DNA of 64,000 nucleotides. It comes from Methylobacterium sp. DB0501. Lineage in GTDB: Bacteria > Pseudomonadota > Alphaproteobacteria > Rhizobiales > Beijerinckiaceae. Shown here in pieces: positions 9,652 through 18,486 of the stretch (position 1 is its first letter; each line of letters opens with the position of its first letter). A program made the position numbers and the translations under genes. The notes under the pieces are model-generated. The model searched no databases, was not told the origin of the DNA, and saw only the letters and a program-made list of their open reading frames with translations. The stretch is taken from assembly GCF_011043735.1 (NCBI RefSeq), contig NZ_JAAKGV010000010.1, positions 1 to 64,000 on the forward strand, written 5' to 3'.

Positions 9652-10821
9652 GTGGCGAACCAGGGAGGCCGGCCCGTGCCGACCGCACCCATCACGCGGG
9701 GGGGCGATCCGGCCCACGCCGCGGTCGAGCGCGTCCGCGACGGTCTCGCCGCGCGCCTTACCGGATTCTGGACCGCCGATCAGGCCCCCGCCGTCGAGGC
9801 CGCGGCCGCCGAGATCCTGTCGGCTGCCGGCGGTCTTCCCCTGGTCATCGACATCTCGGGGCTGGCCCGCCTCGACACGCTGGGCGCCTGGGTGCTGGAG
9901 CGCACCCGCGCCGCGCTCGGGCCCGGCACGACCTATGCGGGCGCCTCCCCCGAGCACCTGATCCTCCTGCGCGAGGTCGCCTATCGCGAGGCCGCCCCGG
10001 TCCCGCGCCGCCGGCGCTTCCATCCGCTCGATCCGGTCGCGGGCCTGGGAGCGGGAATGCGCAGCCTCGGGCGCGAGGGGCTGTCCGGCCTCGCCTTCCT
10101 GGGCGAGGTGGTGGCGGGCTGCCTGCGGGTGCTCGCACGGCCGCGCAGCTTCCGCGGCCCGGCACTCATCAACCAGATCGAGCAGATCGCCCTGCGCGGC
10201 GCGCCGATCATCATGCTTATCTCGTTCCTGGTCGGCTGCATCGTCACCCAGCAGGGCATCATCCAGCTCCAGCGCTTCGGCGCCCAGAGCTACGTCGTCA
10301 ACATGATCGGCATCCTGTCGCTGCGCGAGCTCGGGGTGCTGCTCACCTCGATCATGGTGGCGGGGCGCTCCGGCTCGGCCTTCACGGCCGAGATCGGCTC
10401 GATGCGGATGCGCGAGGAGGTCGATGCGCTGCGCGTCATGGGGCTGGACCCGATCGAGATCCTGATCGTGCCCCGCATCCTCGCCCTGATGCTGGCCCTG
10501 CCGCTGCTGGCGTTCCTCGCCGACCTCGCGGCGCTCGCCGGCGGCGCGCTGACCTCGCTCGTCTATGGCGGGATGTCGCTCGAGGCCTTCGCGTTCCGGC
10601 TCCAGAACGCGATCGGCTTTCGCCACGTCGCGATCGGCCTGATCAAGGCGCCGTTCATGGCGCTGATCATCGGCATCATCGCCTCGGTCGAGGGGTTCAT
10701 GGTCGAGGGCTCGGCCGAATCGCTCGGCCGCCACGTCACCGCCTCAGTCGTCAAGTCTATCTTCATGGTCATCGTCCTCGATGGGCTCTTCGCGGTGTTC
10801 TTCGCAGCCATCGACTTCTGA
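9652..10821 (+). CDS. mlaE: Mla-type ABC permease with N-terminal STAS domain
   Basis: 389 residues from GTG 9652, which follows GAGGGGATCGA at good spacing. Residues ~1-110 form a STAS-like domain (LVIDISGLARLDTLGAW core), equivalent to free MlaB in enterobacteria. Residues ~130-389 are the MlaE/YrbE permease, with five to six membrane segments and the conserved stretch RELGVLLTSIMVAGRSGSAF followed by EIGSMR. MlaE is the inner-membrane channel for phospholipid movement between the membranes. It is followed by the ATPase 18 bp later, the MCE protein and a lipoprotein, all co-directional. STAS-permease fusion is common in this family outside Enterobacteria. Confidence 0.9.
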   Translation: MANQGGRPVPTAPITRGGDPAHAAVERVRDGLAARLTGFWTADQAPAVEAAAAEILSAAGGLPLVIDISGLARLDTLGAWVLERTRAALGPGTTYAGASPEHLILLREVAYREAAPVPRRRRFHPLDPVAGLGAGMRSLGREGLSGLAFLGEVVAGCLRVLARPRSFRGPALINQIEQIALRGAPIIMLISFLVGCIVTQQGIIQLQRFGAQSYVVNMIGILSLRELGVLLTSIMVAGRSGSAFTAEIGSMRMREEVDALRVMGLDPIEILIVPRILALMLALPLLAFLADLAALAGGALTSLVYGGMSLEAFAFRLQNAIGFRHVAIGLIKAPFMALIIGIIASVEGFMVEGSAESLGRHVTASVVKSIFMVIVLDGLFAVFFAAIDF

Positions 10822-10839
10822 GCGAGGCGAGAGCGGTCC

Positions 10840-11673
10840 TTGCCCACTTCCAGCCCCACCCGTCCGGCCGGCCCGGAATCCGACGCGATCATCCGCGTGC
10901 GCGACCTCGTGGTCGCCTTCGGCGAGCGCACGGTGCTCAAGGGCCTCAACCTGGACATCCGGCGAGGTGAGATCCTCGGCTTCGTCGGGCCCTCGGGCCA
11001 GGGCAAGTCGGTGCTCACCCGCACCCTGCTCGGCCTGGTGCCGAAGCGCTCCGGCACGATCGAGGTGTTCGGCGAGGACGTCGACCGCCTGACGCTGGCC
11101 CGGCGCCGGGTGATCGAGCGGCGCTGGGGCGTGCTGTTCCAGCAGGGCGCCCTGTTCTCGGCGCTCACCGTCAAGCAGAACATCCAGGTGCCGATGCGCG
11201 AGCACCTGAACCTCTCCGAGCGCCTGCTCGACGAATTCGCCCGGCTCAAGATCGAGATGGTCGGGCTCAAGCCCGACGCCGCCGACAAGCTGCCCTCCGA
11301 GCTGTCCGGCGGCATGATCAAGCGCGCGGCCCTCGCCCGGGCGCTCGCCCTCGATCCCGAGGTGCTGTTCCTCGACGAGCCGACCTCCGGCCTCGACCCG
11401 ATCGGCGCCGGGGAGTTCGACGAGCTGGTGGCGACCCTCCAGCGCACCCTCGGGCTGACGGTCTTCATGGTCACCCACGACCTCGACAGCCTCTATACCG
11501 CCTGCGACCGCATCGCGGCCCTGGGCGACGGCCAGATCATCGCCCAGGGGCCGATCGACGCCATGCTGGCCTCGGACCATCCGTGGCTGCGCTCCTACTT
11601 CCACGGCAAGCGTGCCCGCTCGATCGTGGTGCCCGAGGTCTCATCCCGCGGAATCGTGGAGGGCGTCGCCTGA
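10840..11673 (+). CDS. mlaF: Mla ABC transporter ATP-binding protein
   Basis: 277 residues, probable TTG start at 10840, 18 bp after the permease stop. Walker A is GPSGQGKS, the signature is LSGGMIKRAALAR, and Walker B is VLFLDEPTSGLDP; the His-loop MVTHDLDSL is present. The LSGGM signature variant and the GVLFQQGALFSALTV Q-loop region are typical of the MlaF/Mkl class. It powers the MlaE permease. A C-terminal extension of about 25 basic residues follows the nucleotide-binding domain. Confidence 0.92.
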   Translation: MPTSSPTRPAGPESDAIIRVRDLVVAFGERTVLKGLNLDIRRGEILGFVGPSGQGKSVLTRTLLGLVPKRSGTIEVFGEDVDRLTLARRRVIERRWGVLFQQGALFSALTVKQNIQVPMREHLNLSERLLDEFARLKIEMVGLKPDAADKLPSELSGGMIKRAALARALALDPEVLFLDEPTSGLDPIGAGEFDELVATLQRTLGLTVFMVTHDLDSLYTACDRIAALGDGQIIAQGPIDAMLASDHPWLRSYFHGKRARSIVVPEVSSRGIVEGVA

Positions 11674-11784
11674 TGTGCGGTCCCGCACCCGCCGGCCTCG
11701 CCGCCCCGCTTAAGCTCGACAGCTCAGGCCATGCCGTGACGGCCCCGCCCTTCGCCCCGCACGAGCACGGAAACCGGTAAAGGC

Positions 11785-12864
11785 ATGGAAACCCGCGCCA
11801 ACAACGTCCTGATCGGCGCCTTCACGCTGGCGGTGATCGCGCTCGCCTTCGGCTTCGCGTTCTGGCTGCGCGGCTCTTCGTCGAACCAGGCCCGGATGCC
11901 GGTGCGCATCGTGTTCTCGGGCGGCGTCGGCGGCCTCGCCAAGGGGGCGGTCGTCACCTTCAACGGCATCCGGGTCGGCGAGGCGACCGATGTGCGGCTG
12001 CTGCCGCAGGATCCGCGCCGGGTGACCGCCATCATCGAGGTCGCCCGCGGCACGCCGTTGCGCGCCGACACCCGCGCCCGCCTCGACATGACGATGCTGA
12101 CCGGCGTCGCCTCGATCGCGCTCGTCGGCGGCAGCGCCGACGCCGCACCGCTGGCCCCGACCAACAACGATCCGATCCCCACCATCTTCGCCGACGCCTC
12201 CGACATCCAGGACCTGATGGCGGCGGCCCGCACCATCGCGCAGCGTGCCGACGACATGCTGCAGCGGCTCGACCGGGTGGTCGCCGGCAACGAGGGCGCG
12301 ATCAACCGGACGCTCGCCAATGTCGAGCGCTTCTCCAAGACCCTGGGCGACAGCGCGCCGGCCCTCGACGCGCTCACCAAGGCGGTGGACGGCCGCAAGC
12401 TCGCGAGCCTGATCGACAACGCCGACAAGTTCTCGGCCGCCCTCGCCGCCGCCTCGCCCGACGTCCAGGCCGGCCTGCACGACGCCCGGGCGCTGGCGAG
12501 CAAGCTCAACGCCTCCGCCGACCGGCTCGACGCAGTGCTGAAGGGGGCCGAGGGCTTCCTCGGCTCGGCCTCGGGCGATGCCGGCAAGAGCACCTTCGCG
12601 GAGGTGCGCGACGCCGCGATCTCGATCCGCGAGGCGGGCCGCGCCTTCCGGACGATGTCGGAGAACCTCGACAAGCGCACCGCCACCCTGACCTCGAGCG
12701 TCAGCCGCCTCAGCGGCGCAGGCCGGCGCGAGGTCCAGACCCTCTCGACCGACGGCCAGCGCACCCTCAACAGCCTCAACAATGCCGTGCGCAACATCGA
12801 GCGCGACCCGTCCCAGGTGATCTTCGGCGGCAAGCCGTCGTTGCCGGAATACAACGGTCGCTGA
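11785..12864 (+). CDS. mlaD: MCE-family substrate-binding protein (MlaD-like)
   Basis: 359 residues. One N-terminal membrane anchor (residues ~8-28) is followed by an MCE domain: RIVFSGGVGGLAKGAVVTFN, then GIRVGEATDV and a TGVASIAL core. After residue ~140 there is a long helical region. MCE proteins form hexameric rings that bind and ferry phospholipids in the periplasm. The gene is 111 bp after the ATPase gene. It is longer than E. coli MlaD (about 183 residues), the extra length being the coiled-coil C-terminal half usual in alphaproteobacteria. Confidence 0.9.
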   Translation: METRANNVLIGAFTLAVIALAFGFAFWLRGSSSNQARMPVRIVFSGGVGGLAKGAVVTFNGIRVGEATDVRLLPQDPRRVTAIIEVARGTPLRADTRARLDMTMLTGVASIALVGGSADAAPLAPTNNDPIPTIFADASDIQDLMAAARTIAQRADDMLQRLDRVVAGNEGAINRTLANVERFSKTLGDSAPALDALTKAVDGRKLASLIDNADKFSAALAAASPDVQAGLHDARALASKLNASADRLDAVLKGAEGFLGSASGDAGKSTFAEVRDAAISIREAGRAFRTMSENLDKRTATLTSSVSRLSGAGRREVQTLSTDGQRTLNSLNNAVRNIERDPSQVIFGGKPSLPEYNGR

Positions 12865-12998
12865 CCATGTTGCCGCGCAGCCTCGCCGCGGTTGCACCCG
12901 CGCGCCCGGCGGGGCGTTGTCGTCGCATGTCCGGTCAAGCTTCGGGGCGCGCGTCCCGGCCCGTTTCCGTTCCGCCCGCCTTCGGTATTCCCGCCGCC

Positions 12999-13610
12999 AT
13001 GCGTCTCACGGCTTCCTCCCCGCGTCTGGCTCCCGGCCTCGTTCCCGGTCTTCTGGCGGCCGGGCTGGCCCTGCTCCTCGGCGCCTGCGGCAGCGGCGCG
13101 GTGCCGACGACCTTCGACCTCACCGCCCTGCCGGGAGCCGCCCGCAGCGGCGCGGCGCGGCGCTCGATCGTGGTGGCGGAGCCGGTCGGGCTGCAGCCCT
13201 TCGAGGCCGACCGGATCATCGTGCGCGAGCCCGGCGGCGCGGTCTCCTATCTCGGCGGCGGCCAATGGGCCGACCGGTTGCCCCGCCTCGTCCAGACCCG
13301 GGTGATCCAGAGCCTCGAGAACGCCAACCGCCTGAAGTCGGTGAGCCGGCCCGGCGACAAGGTCGCGGCCGACACGATACTGATCACCGAATTGCGCGCC
13401 TTCGACATCAATGCCGGCACCCGCGAGGCGGTGGTCGACCTCTCGGCCAAGCTGGTCCAGGAGAGCAGCGGTACGGTGGTCGCCGCCAAGGTGTTCCAGG
13501 CCCGGGTGCCGGTGGCGGCGGTGAACGCCCCGGTGGCGGCGAACGGCCTCGACCGGGCGCTGTCGCTGGTGCTGGCGGATCTGGTGCGGTGGATCAACGC
13601 CGGGGGGTGA
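12999..13610 (+). CDS. ABC-type transport auxiliary lipoprotein (PqiC/DUF330-like)
   Basis: 203 residues from ATG 12999, chosen because it opens into a lipoprotein signal ending in the lipobox LLGAC; in-frame starts upstream would add unrelated residues. The mature part begins with a Ser/Gly-rich linker followed by TTFDLTALP, then the conserved layout of the ABC_trans_aux (DUF330) family: an IVVAEPVGLQPFEADRIIVR strand region and a GGQWADRLPRLVQ motif. These proteins pair with MCE transporters as outer-membrane partners. As the fourth co-directional gene after mlaE-mlaF-mlaD it likely completes that machine. Confidence 0.85.
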   Translation: MRLTASSPRLAPGLVPGLLAAGLALLLGACGSGAVPTTFDLTALPGAARSGAARRSIVVAEPVGLQPFEADRIIVREPGGAVSYLGGGQWADRLPRLVQTRVIQSLENANRLKSVSRPGDKVAADTILITELRAFDINAGTREAVVDLSAKLVQESSGTVVAAKVFQARVPVAAVNAPVAANGLDRALSLVLADLVRWINAGG

Positions 13611-13741
13611 GGGTCTCGCCCTTCACCCAAGGAGCGGAGCCGGATGCCGACATGAAGATTATGGCCGTATCCGTATCCGGGGTCGCGGAGGCTCAGCCCG
13701 GTTGAGCGCAGCGTTCCGCCGCAAGCCGCAGGGCGCGGCCT

Positions 13742-13891
13742 ATGTCCGCCGCCTCGATCGATCCGCTCCGGGCCGCGTTGACGCCGCAGCGCCGGGCTTT
13801 GCTGCGTGTCCCGGTCTGCCGGGAGCCGTGCGCGATCTCGGATTTCGCCGATCGAACCGGCCGCCACGCCTGGGACCTCCGGGGCGCCTGA
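13742..13891 (+). CDS. Possible 49-residue small ORF
   Basis: The 294-bp gap between the Mla lipoprotein gene and the convergent XRE gene holds an ATG-started frame with genome-like high third-position GC and an AGGG about 8 bp upstream. The product has two cysteines (VCREPC) and ends after HAWDLRGA. No family is recognised, and overlapping frames on the other strand also have high GC, so this may be chance. Confidence 0.2.
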   Translation: MSAASIDPLRAALTPQRRALLRVPVCREPCAISDFADRTGRHAWDLRGA

Positions 13892-13904
13892 CGGCGCCGC
13901 CCCG

Positions 13905-14525
13905 TCATTCCATCACCGCAGCCTTCATGATCACCACCATGATGGCGCGCCCTGTAGTCTCGCTGACGCAGCGCACGGTGTGCGGCCGGTCGCAGCGATA
14001 GCGCAGCGTCTCGCCGGCCCGGGCCCGCTGTACCGCGCCGGCCACGTCGATCTCGAACTCGCCCTCGGTGACCGACAGGCACTCGACCGAGCCGCGCTGG
14101 TGGGCATCGGAATCGAGGACGCCGCCGGGATCGGCCGAGAGGTCGTACCATTGCAGCCACTCGACGGTCTTGATCCAGCCGATGATCGCGAGCCGCATCC
14201 GGCCGTCGTCGGAGACCAGGATCGGCGTGTCGGCCCGGGAGGACTTCTCGATGAACGGCTCTTCGTCGCCGGTGGCGAGCACCCGCTCGATCGACACGTC
14301 GAGGGCCTGGCTCAGGCGCCAGATCGTCGCCAGGGTCGGGTTGGTCTCGTTGCGCTCAATCTGGCTGATGATCGACTTCGCGACGCCGGACTGCTCGGCC
14401 AGTTCCGAGAGCGACAGGTTGTAGGCCTTGCGCAGGCGCTGGATGGTCTTGCCGAGCTGCCCCGACAGCACCTGCGCCCCGGTCAACAGGTCCTTGCCGC
14501 GCTCACGCCCCCGCTCGACGCCCAT
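13905..14525 (-). CDS. XRE-family transcriptional regulator with cupin domain
   Basis: 206 residues from ATG 14525, preceded by AAGGGCGGGCG; further in-frame starts exist at 14591 and 14600. The N-terminal HTH (residues ~25-80) shows the XRE pattern LSLSELAEQSGVAKSIISQI followed by ERNETNPTLATIWRLSQAL. Residues ~110-206 form a cupin_2 fold with the GSVECLSVTEGEFEI strand pair and a GETLRYRCDRPHTV motif. Such HTH-cupin proteins sense small molecules and control neighbouring metabolic or transport genes. It lies downstream of thiD on the same strand with a 60-bp gap; its target is unknown. Confidence 0.85.
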   Translation of the reverse strand: MGVERGRERGKDLLTGAQVLSGQLGKTIQRLRKAYNLSLSELAEQSGVAKSIISQIERNETNPTLATIWRLSQALDVSIERVLATGDEEPFIEKSSRADTPILVSDDGRMRLAIIGWIKTVEWLQWYDLSADPGGVLDSDAHQRGSVECLSVTEGEFEIDVAGAVQRARAGETLRYRCDRPHTVRCVSETTGRAIMVVIMKAAVME

Positions 14526-14660
14526 CGCCCGCCCTTGAACCCCGCTGATCGCCGCCGGGCGTTCCGCATTCCGAACGCCCGTACGCTCCATCAAACGCAA
14601 TCGGGGAAGGCGCGCAAGGGTTCATGCGGCCGCGCGGGCCGATTCCGGTGGGATGACGGG

Positions 14661-15461
14661 TCAGTTCCACCAGGCGTGGAAATGGTGCACCGGGCCGTTG
14701 CCATGGCCGATCCGGATCCTGTCCGACGCGGCGAGGGCCGCGCTCAGATAGGCCTTGGCGGCGCGCGCGGCCTCCGGCAGGGGCAACCCGCGGGCAAGCC
14801 CGGCCGCCAGGGCCGCCGACAGGGTGCATCCGGTGCCGTGGGTGTTGCGGGTCTCGATCCGCGGGCCGGTGAGGCGCAGGACCGAATCGCCCGGCCCGAC
14901 CAGGAGGTCGACGCTCTCGGGACCGGCGGCGTGGCCGCCCTTCATCAGCACCGCGGCCGGGCCGAGCGCCAGGAGGCGCCGGCCCTGATCGAGCATCGCC
15001 GCCTCGGTCCCGGCGATCCCCTCCCCCAGCAGCACCGCGGCCTCCGGCAGGTTCGGGGTCAGCACGGAGGCGTGGGGCAGGAGCTTGGCGCGAAGGGCCT
15101 CGACGGCGTCGTCGGCGAGCAGCCGGTCGCCGCTCGTCGCCACCATCACCGGATCGAGCACCCGGGGCAGGCCGGCGGCGTGGCGGGCGAGCGCCTCGGC
15201 CACGGCCGCGATCGTCGGGATGCGGGAGAGCATCCCGATCTTCACCGCCTTCACGTCGAGGTCGGTGAACACGCTCTCGATCTGGCGGGCGACGAAGTCC
15301 GGCTCCACGTCGTGGATCGCCTGCACGCCCCGGGTGTTCTGGGCGGTGAGCGCCGTGATCACGCTGGCGCCGTAGACGCCGAGCGCCGAGAAGGTCTTGA
15401 GATCGGCCTGGATGCCGGCACCACCGCCAGAATCCGAGCCCGCGACCGTGACGGCGATCAT
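14661..15461 (-). CDS. thiD: Hydroxymethylpyrimidine/phosphomethylpyrimidine kinase
   Basis: 266 residues from ATG 15461, the usual ThiD start ([20 protein letters not shown]). Further motifs are the [20 protein letters not shown] segment and the anion-hole/catalytic [11 protein letters not shown] near residue 210. ThiD phosphorylates HMP and HMP-P to HMP-PP for thiamine synthesis. It follows thiE on the same strand, 61 bp away, separated by a short tandem duplication. No TPP riboswitch was seen upstream of the pair. Confidence 0.95.
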   Translation of the reverse strand: MIAVTVAGSDSGGGAGIQADLKTFSALGVYGASVITALTAQNTRGVQAIHDVEPDFVARQIESVFTDLDVKAVKIGMLSRIPTIAAVAEALARHAAGLPRVLDPVMVATSGDRLLADDAVEALRAKLLPHASVLTPNLPEAAVLLGEGIAGTEAAMLDQGRRLLALGPAAVLMKGGHAAGPESVDLLVGPGDSVLRLTGPRIETRNTHGTGCTLSAALAAGLARGLPLPEAARAAKAYLSAALAASDRIRIGHGNGPVHHFHAWWN

Positions 15462-15471
15462 GTCCGATCTC

Positions 15472-15526
15472 CGATCGTGCAAGGCCCGATCATTCTTGGT
15501 CTTTCGATCGTGCAAGGCCCGATCAT
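15472..15526. repeat. Tandem direct repeat between thiE and thiD
   Basis: Two perfect 22-bp copies (15472-15493 and 15505-15526) with a 33-bp period. The right-hand copy contains the thiE stop codon (15523-15525), so the duplication lies at the 3' end of thiE in the thiE-thiD junction. Confidence 0.9.
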
Positions 15527-16227
15527 GCGGCGCCCCGTGCCGCGAGCGCCCCGTCGATCACCCCGCGCAGGTCGCGCGCCCGTGCCTCGACGTCGCGGCC
15601 GGTGCCGAACAGGGCCGAGATCAGCGCGATCCCGTCGGCGCCCGCGCCGATCGTCGCGGCCGCGTTGCTGCGGTCGATCCCGGCGATCGCCCCGACCGGC
15701 AGGCCGGCGCCGCGGGCGAGGCGCGCCCGGAATACGATGCGGTTGAGCCCGTCGAGCCCGACCGGCGGGTCCGGGTTGTTCTTGCTGGTGGTGGAAAACA
15801 CCCCGCCGATGCAGGCGTAATCGACCGGCAGGCGGTAGAGTTCGTCGGCCTGGGCGGCGTTCTTGACGGTGAGCCCGACGATCGCGCCGCGGCCGAGCAG
15901 GCGCCGCGCATCGGCCGGGTGCAGGTCCTCCTGGCCGAGATGCACGCCGTCGAGCCCGGCGGCGAGAGCCAGGTCGACCCGGTCGTTCATCAGGAGCGGC
16001 ACGCCGCTGCCCTGGAGCGCCGCGTGGATCCGGAGCAGCCGCGCCACGGTCTCGCGGGCATTGGCAATGGTCTTCTCGCGGTACTGCAGCAGGGTGCAAC
16101 CGCCCGCGACCGCCTCCGCCGCCATCCGGGCAAGGTGCTCGGCGTCCCCGCCGCAGACCCCGACATCGAGGAGGCCGTAGAGCCGCAGATCGACCGGCAC
16201 GGTCGTGTGCCCGCCCTCAGAGGTCAC
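15523..16227 (-). CDS. thiE: Thiamine phosphate synthase
   Basis: 234 residues. The TIM-barrel motifs of ThiE are present: LLQYREKT (residues ~45-52), [22 protein letters not shown], and a C-terminal [13 protein letters not shown] phosphate-binding loop. The enzyme couples HMP-PP with the thiazole phosphate to form thiamine phosphate. It is the first gene of a thiE-thiD pair; thiC, thiG and the rest are not in the window. Confidence 0.93.
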   Translation of the reverse strand: MTSEGGHTTVPVDLRLYGLLDVGVCGGDAEHLARMAAEAVAGGCTLLQYREKTIANARETVARLLRIHAALQGSGVPLLMNDRVDLALAAGLDGVHLGQEDLHPADARRLLGRGAIVGLTVKNAAQADELYRLPVDYACIGGVFSTTSKNNPDPPVGLDGLNRIVFRARLARGAGLPVGAIAGIDRSNAAATIGAGADGIALISALFGTGRDVEARARDLRGVIDGALAARGAA

Positions 16228-16352
16228 GGGCGGGCTCCCGCGCGTCGCGGATGGGGCATGCGGGCATGGGGCGCTTCCCTGCTGGGCCGGGGGGCCGGTA
16301 GACGATCCCCCCGGAGTAAGGGCGAGCGCGCCGGGGCGTCAACGGTGACGCG

Positions 16353-17336
16353 TCAGCCCGCCCGCGCCCCGCCCGCCGCCGCTTCCCGCGCCCGCTCGAG
16401 CACGAGCCGCCGCTCGCGCCACACCACGAACACGCCCGCCGCCGCGACGATGCCGCCGCCGACCGCGATCGAGGCGGTGGGGAGCTGGCCGAACACGAAC
16501 CACCCGATCAGCACTGACCACAGCATGGTGGTGTACTCGAAGGGCGCGACCAGCGAGGCGTCGCCGTGGCGGTAGCTCTCCGTGAGCAGGATCTGCCCGA
16601 TGCCGCCGAGCACGCCGACGACCAGGAACAGGGCGAGGTCGCCCCAGCCCGGCATCCGCCAGCCGAGCGCCAGGGTCGCGAGGCCGAGCAGCGAGGTGAA
16701 CAGGAAGAAGTACAGCACGATGGCGCCGGTGCGCTCGGTGCCGGTGAGCTTGCGGACCTGGATGGTCGCGGCCGCCGAGCAGCCCGCCGCCAGGATCGCG
16801 AACAGCGCGCCCGTGGCGCCGTCGCCGCCCGCGCCGCCGAATTCGAGGTGGGGGGCGAGCGTGATCAGCACGCCGAGGAAGCCGACGCTGACCCCGGCCC
16901 AGCGATAGGCCTGGACCTTCTCGCGCAGCACGATCGCCGCCAGCACCACGACGAGGAGCGGCGAGGCGTAGCCGATCGCCACCGCGTCCGAGAGCGGCAG
17001 GAAGGACAGGCCGGCGAAGCCCGCAAACATGCCGCAGGCGCCGATGATGCTGCGCAGCATGTGGCCCTTGAGGTTCTGCGTGCGCACGGCATCGATCACG
17101 CCGCCCTGCCAGCGCAGCCAGAGCAGCAGCGGCGCGATGGCGATGAAGGAGCGGAAGAACACGATCTCGCCGGTGGGGAACCGGTCGGCCAGGGTCTTCA
17201 CGCCGGCGGACATCAGCGTGAAGGCGAGGGCCGAGAGCACCTTGAGCCCGATCCCGAGATAGGGCCGCGCGGCGGCACGGCCCGACGCGCCAGATCCGGT
17301 GACCGACCGGCCGGGGACGACGAGGGGGGCTGCCAT
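16353..17336 (-). CDS. DMT-superfamily (EamA) transporter
   Basis: 327 residues with ten predicted membrane segments arranged as two EamA repeats (residues ~30-160 and ~175-310). Conserved features are the first-helix [18 protein letters not shown] segment and [11 protein letters not shown], plus the second-repeat [20 protein letters not shown]. These are inner-membrane metabolite exporters or drug exporters; the substrate is unknown. It lies 125 bp upstream of thiE on the same strand, so a link with thiamine is possible but not shown. Confidence 0.85.
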   Translation of the reverse strand: MAAPLVVPGRSVTGSGASGRAAARPYLGIGLKVLSALAFTLMSAGVKTLADRFPTGEIVFFRSFIAIAPLLLWLRWQGGVIDAVRTQNLKGHMLRSIIGACGMFAGFAGLSFLPLSDAVAIGYASPLLVVVLAAIVLREKVQAYRWAGVSVGFLGVLITLAPHLEFGGAGGDGATGALFAILAAGCSAAATIQVRKLTGTERTGAIVLYFFLFTSLLGLATLALGWRMPGWGDLALFLVVGVLGGIGQILLTESYRHGDASLVAPFEYTTMLWSVLIGWFVFGQLPTASIAVGGGIVAAAGVFVVWRERRLVLERAREAAAGGARAG

Positions 17337-17604
17337 GGGCGGGGCGCTTTTCTCAGGCGAAGCGGGGGAGATGCGCGGCCGCGGGACACGCGGCGGGGCG
17401 GTCTGTCAGAACCACGAATCGGCACGGCCGAGGTAGAGGGCCGCCCGGGCGGCTGATCTGCGCAATCCGCATGGTGGATGTTAAGTCTTCGCGAAGGAAT
17501 CCGGGCCTGCCTCCCCGGCAGAGGCTCCCCGGTCCGTCCCGCGTCATCAAAGTGATACGCGAATAGGGTTTGGCTGGCGCGAGACGCCGCCAAGGAGAGT
17601 GCAC

Positions 17605-18486
17605 GTGGCCGAGGACGCCGACGCGCTTCGCGTGCGAACCCTGTTCCTCTCGGATATCCATCTCGGGACCAAGGGGTGCCAGGCCGATCTGTTGCTCGAC
17701 TTCCTGCGGGAAGTGGATGCCGACGAGATCTACCTCGTCGGCGACATCGTCGACGGCTGGAAGCTGCGCTCGGGCTGGTACTGGCCGCAATCGCACAACG
17801 ACGTGGTGCAGAAGCTCCTGCGCAAGGTGCGAAAGGGCTCGCGGCTCGTCTACGTGCCGGGCAACCACGACGAGTTCCTGCGCGACTTCCTCGACATGCA
17901 TTTCGGCGGCATCGAGATCCAGGATCAGGTGCTGCACGAGGCGGCGGACGGGAAGCGCTACCTCGTCATCCACGGCGACCAGTTCGACCTCGTGGTGCGC
18001 CACGCCCGCTGGCTGGCGCTCCTCGGCGACGGCGCCTACACGGCGGCGCTCTTCGTCAACACCCATCTCAACTGGGTGCGCCGCCGCCTCGGCCTGACCT
18101 ACTGGTCGCTCTCGGCCTGGGCCAAGCTGAAGGTCAAGAACGCCGTCAACTTCATCGGCCGCTTCGAGGAATTCCTGATCGCCGAGGCGCGGCGGGCCGA
18201 GGCCGACGGGGTGATCTGCGGCCATATCCACCACGCGGCGAGCCGGATGGTGGGCGACATGCACTACCTCAATACCGGCGACTGGGTCGAATCCTGCACC
18301 GCGGTGGTCGAGCATTACGACGGCACGATGGAAGTGATCCGTTTCGCCGAGTGGACGCGCGCCAACGCGGAGGCGGCGCAGCCGCTGGCCGCCCGCCCGC
18401 GTCCGGTCGCCCCGGTCGAGGAGCTGGCGCCCGCCGCCCGCACCCTGCCGGACCACCCGGCCGCGACGGCCAGGGCGGTCGCGTGA
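17605..18486 (+). CDS. Calcineurin-like metallophosphoesterase, LpxH-like
   Basis: 293 residues. GTG 17605 is preferred over GTG 17599 because AAGGAGA (17592-17598) is correctly spaced only for the former. Metal-binding motifs are all present: SDIHLG, GDIVDGW, GNHDE, HGDQFD and GHIHHA. The family (COG2908) is usually annotated UDP-2,3-diacylglucosamine diphosphatase, but many alphaproteobacteria use LpxI for that step, so the true substrate may differ. The gene overlaps the next, a glycosyltransferase, by 4 bp, suggesting coupled translation and a shared lipid- or glycan-related pathway. Confidence 0.85.
   Translation: MAEDADALRVRTLFLSDIHLGTKGCQADLLLDFLREVDADEIYLVGDIVDGWKLRSGWYWPQSHNDVVQKLLRKVRKGSRLVYVPGNHDEFLRDFLDMHFGGIEIQDQVLHEAADGKRYLVIHGDQFDLVVRHARWLALLGDGAYTAALFVNTHLNWVRRRLGLTYWSLSAWAKLKVKNAVNFIGRFEEFLIAEARRAEADGVICGHIHHAASRMVGDMHYLNTGDWVESCTAVVEHYDGTMEVIRFAEWTRANAEAAQPLAARPRPVAPVEELAPAARTLPDHPAATARAVA

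Noticed and set aside
15524..16352. TPP riboswitch upstream of thiE-thiD
   Set aside because: No CTGAGA or ACCTGA-type THI-box elements were seen in the 125 bp before thiE on the minus strand.
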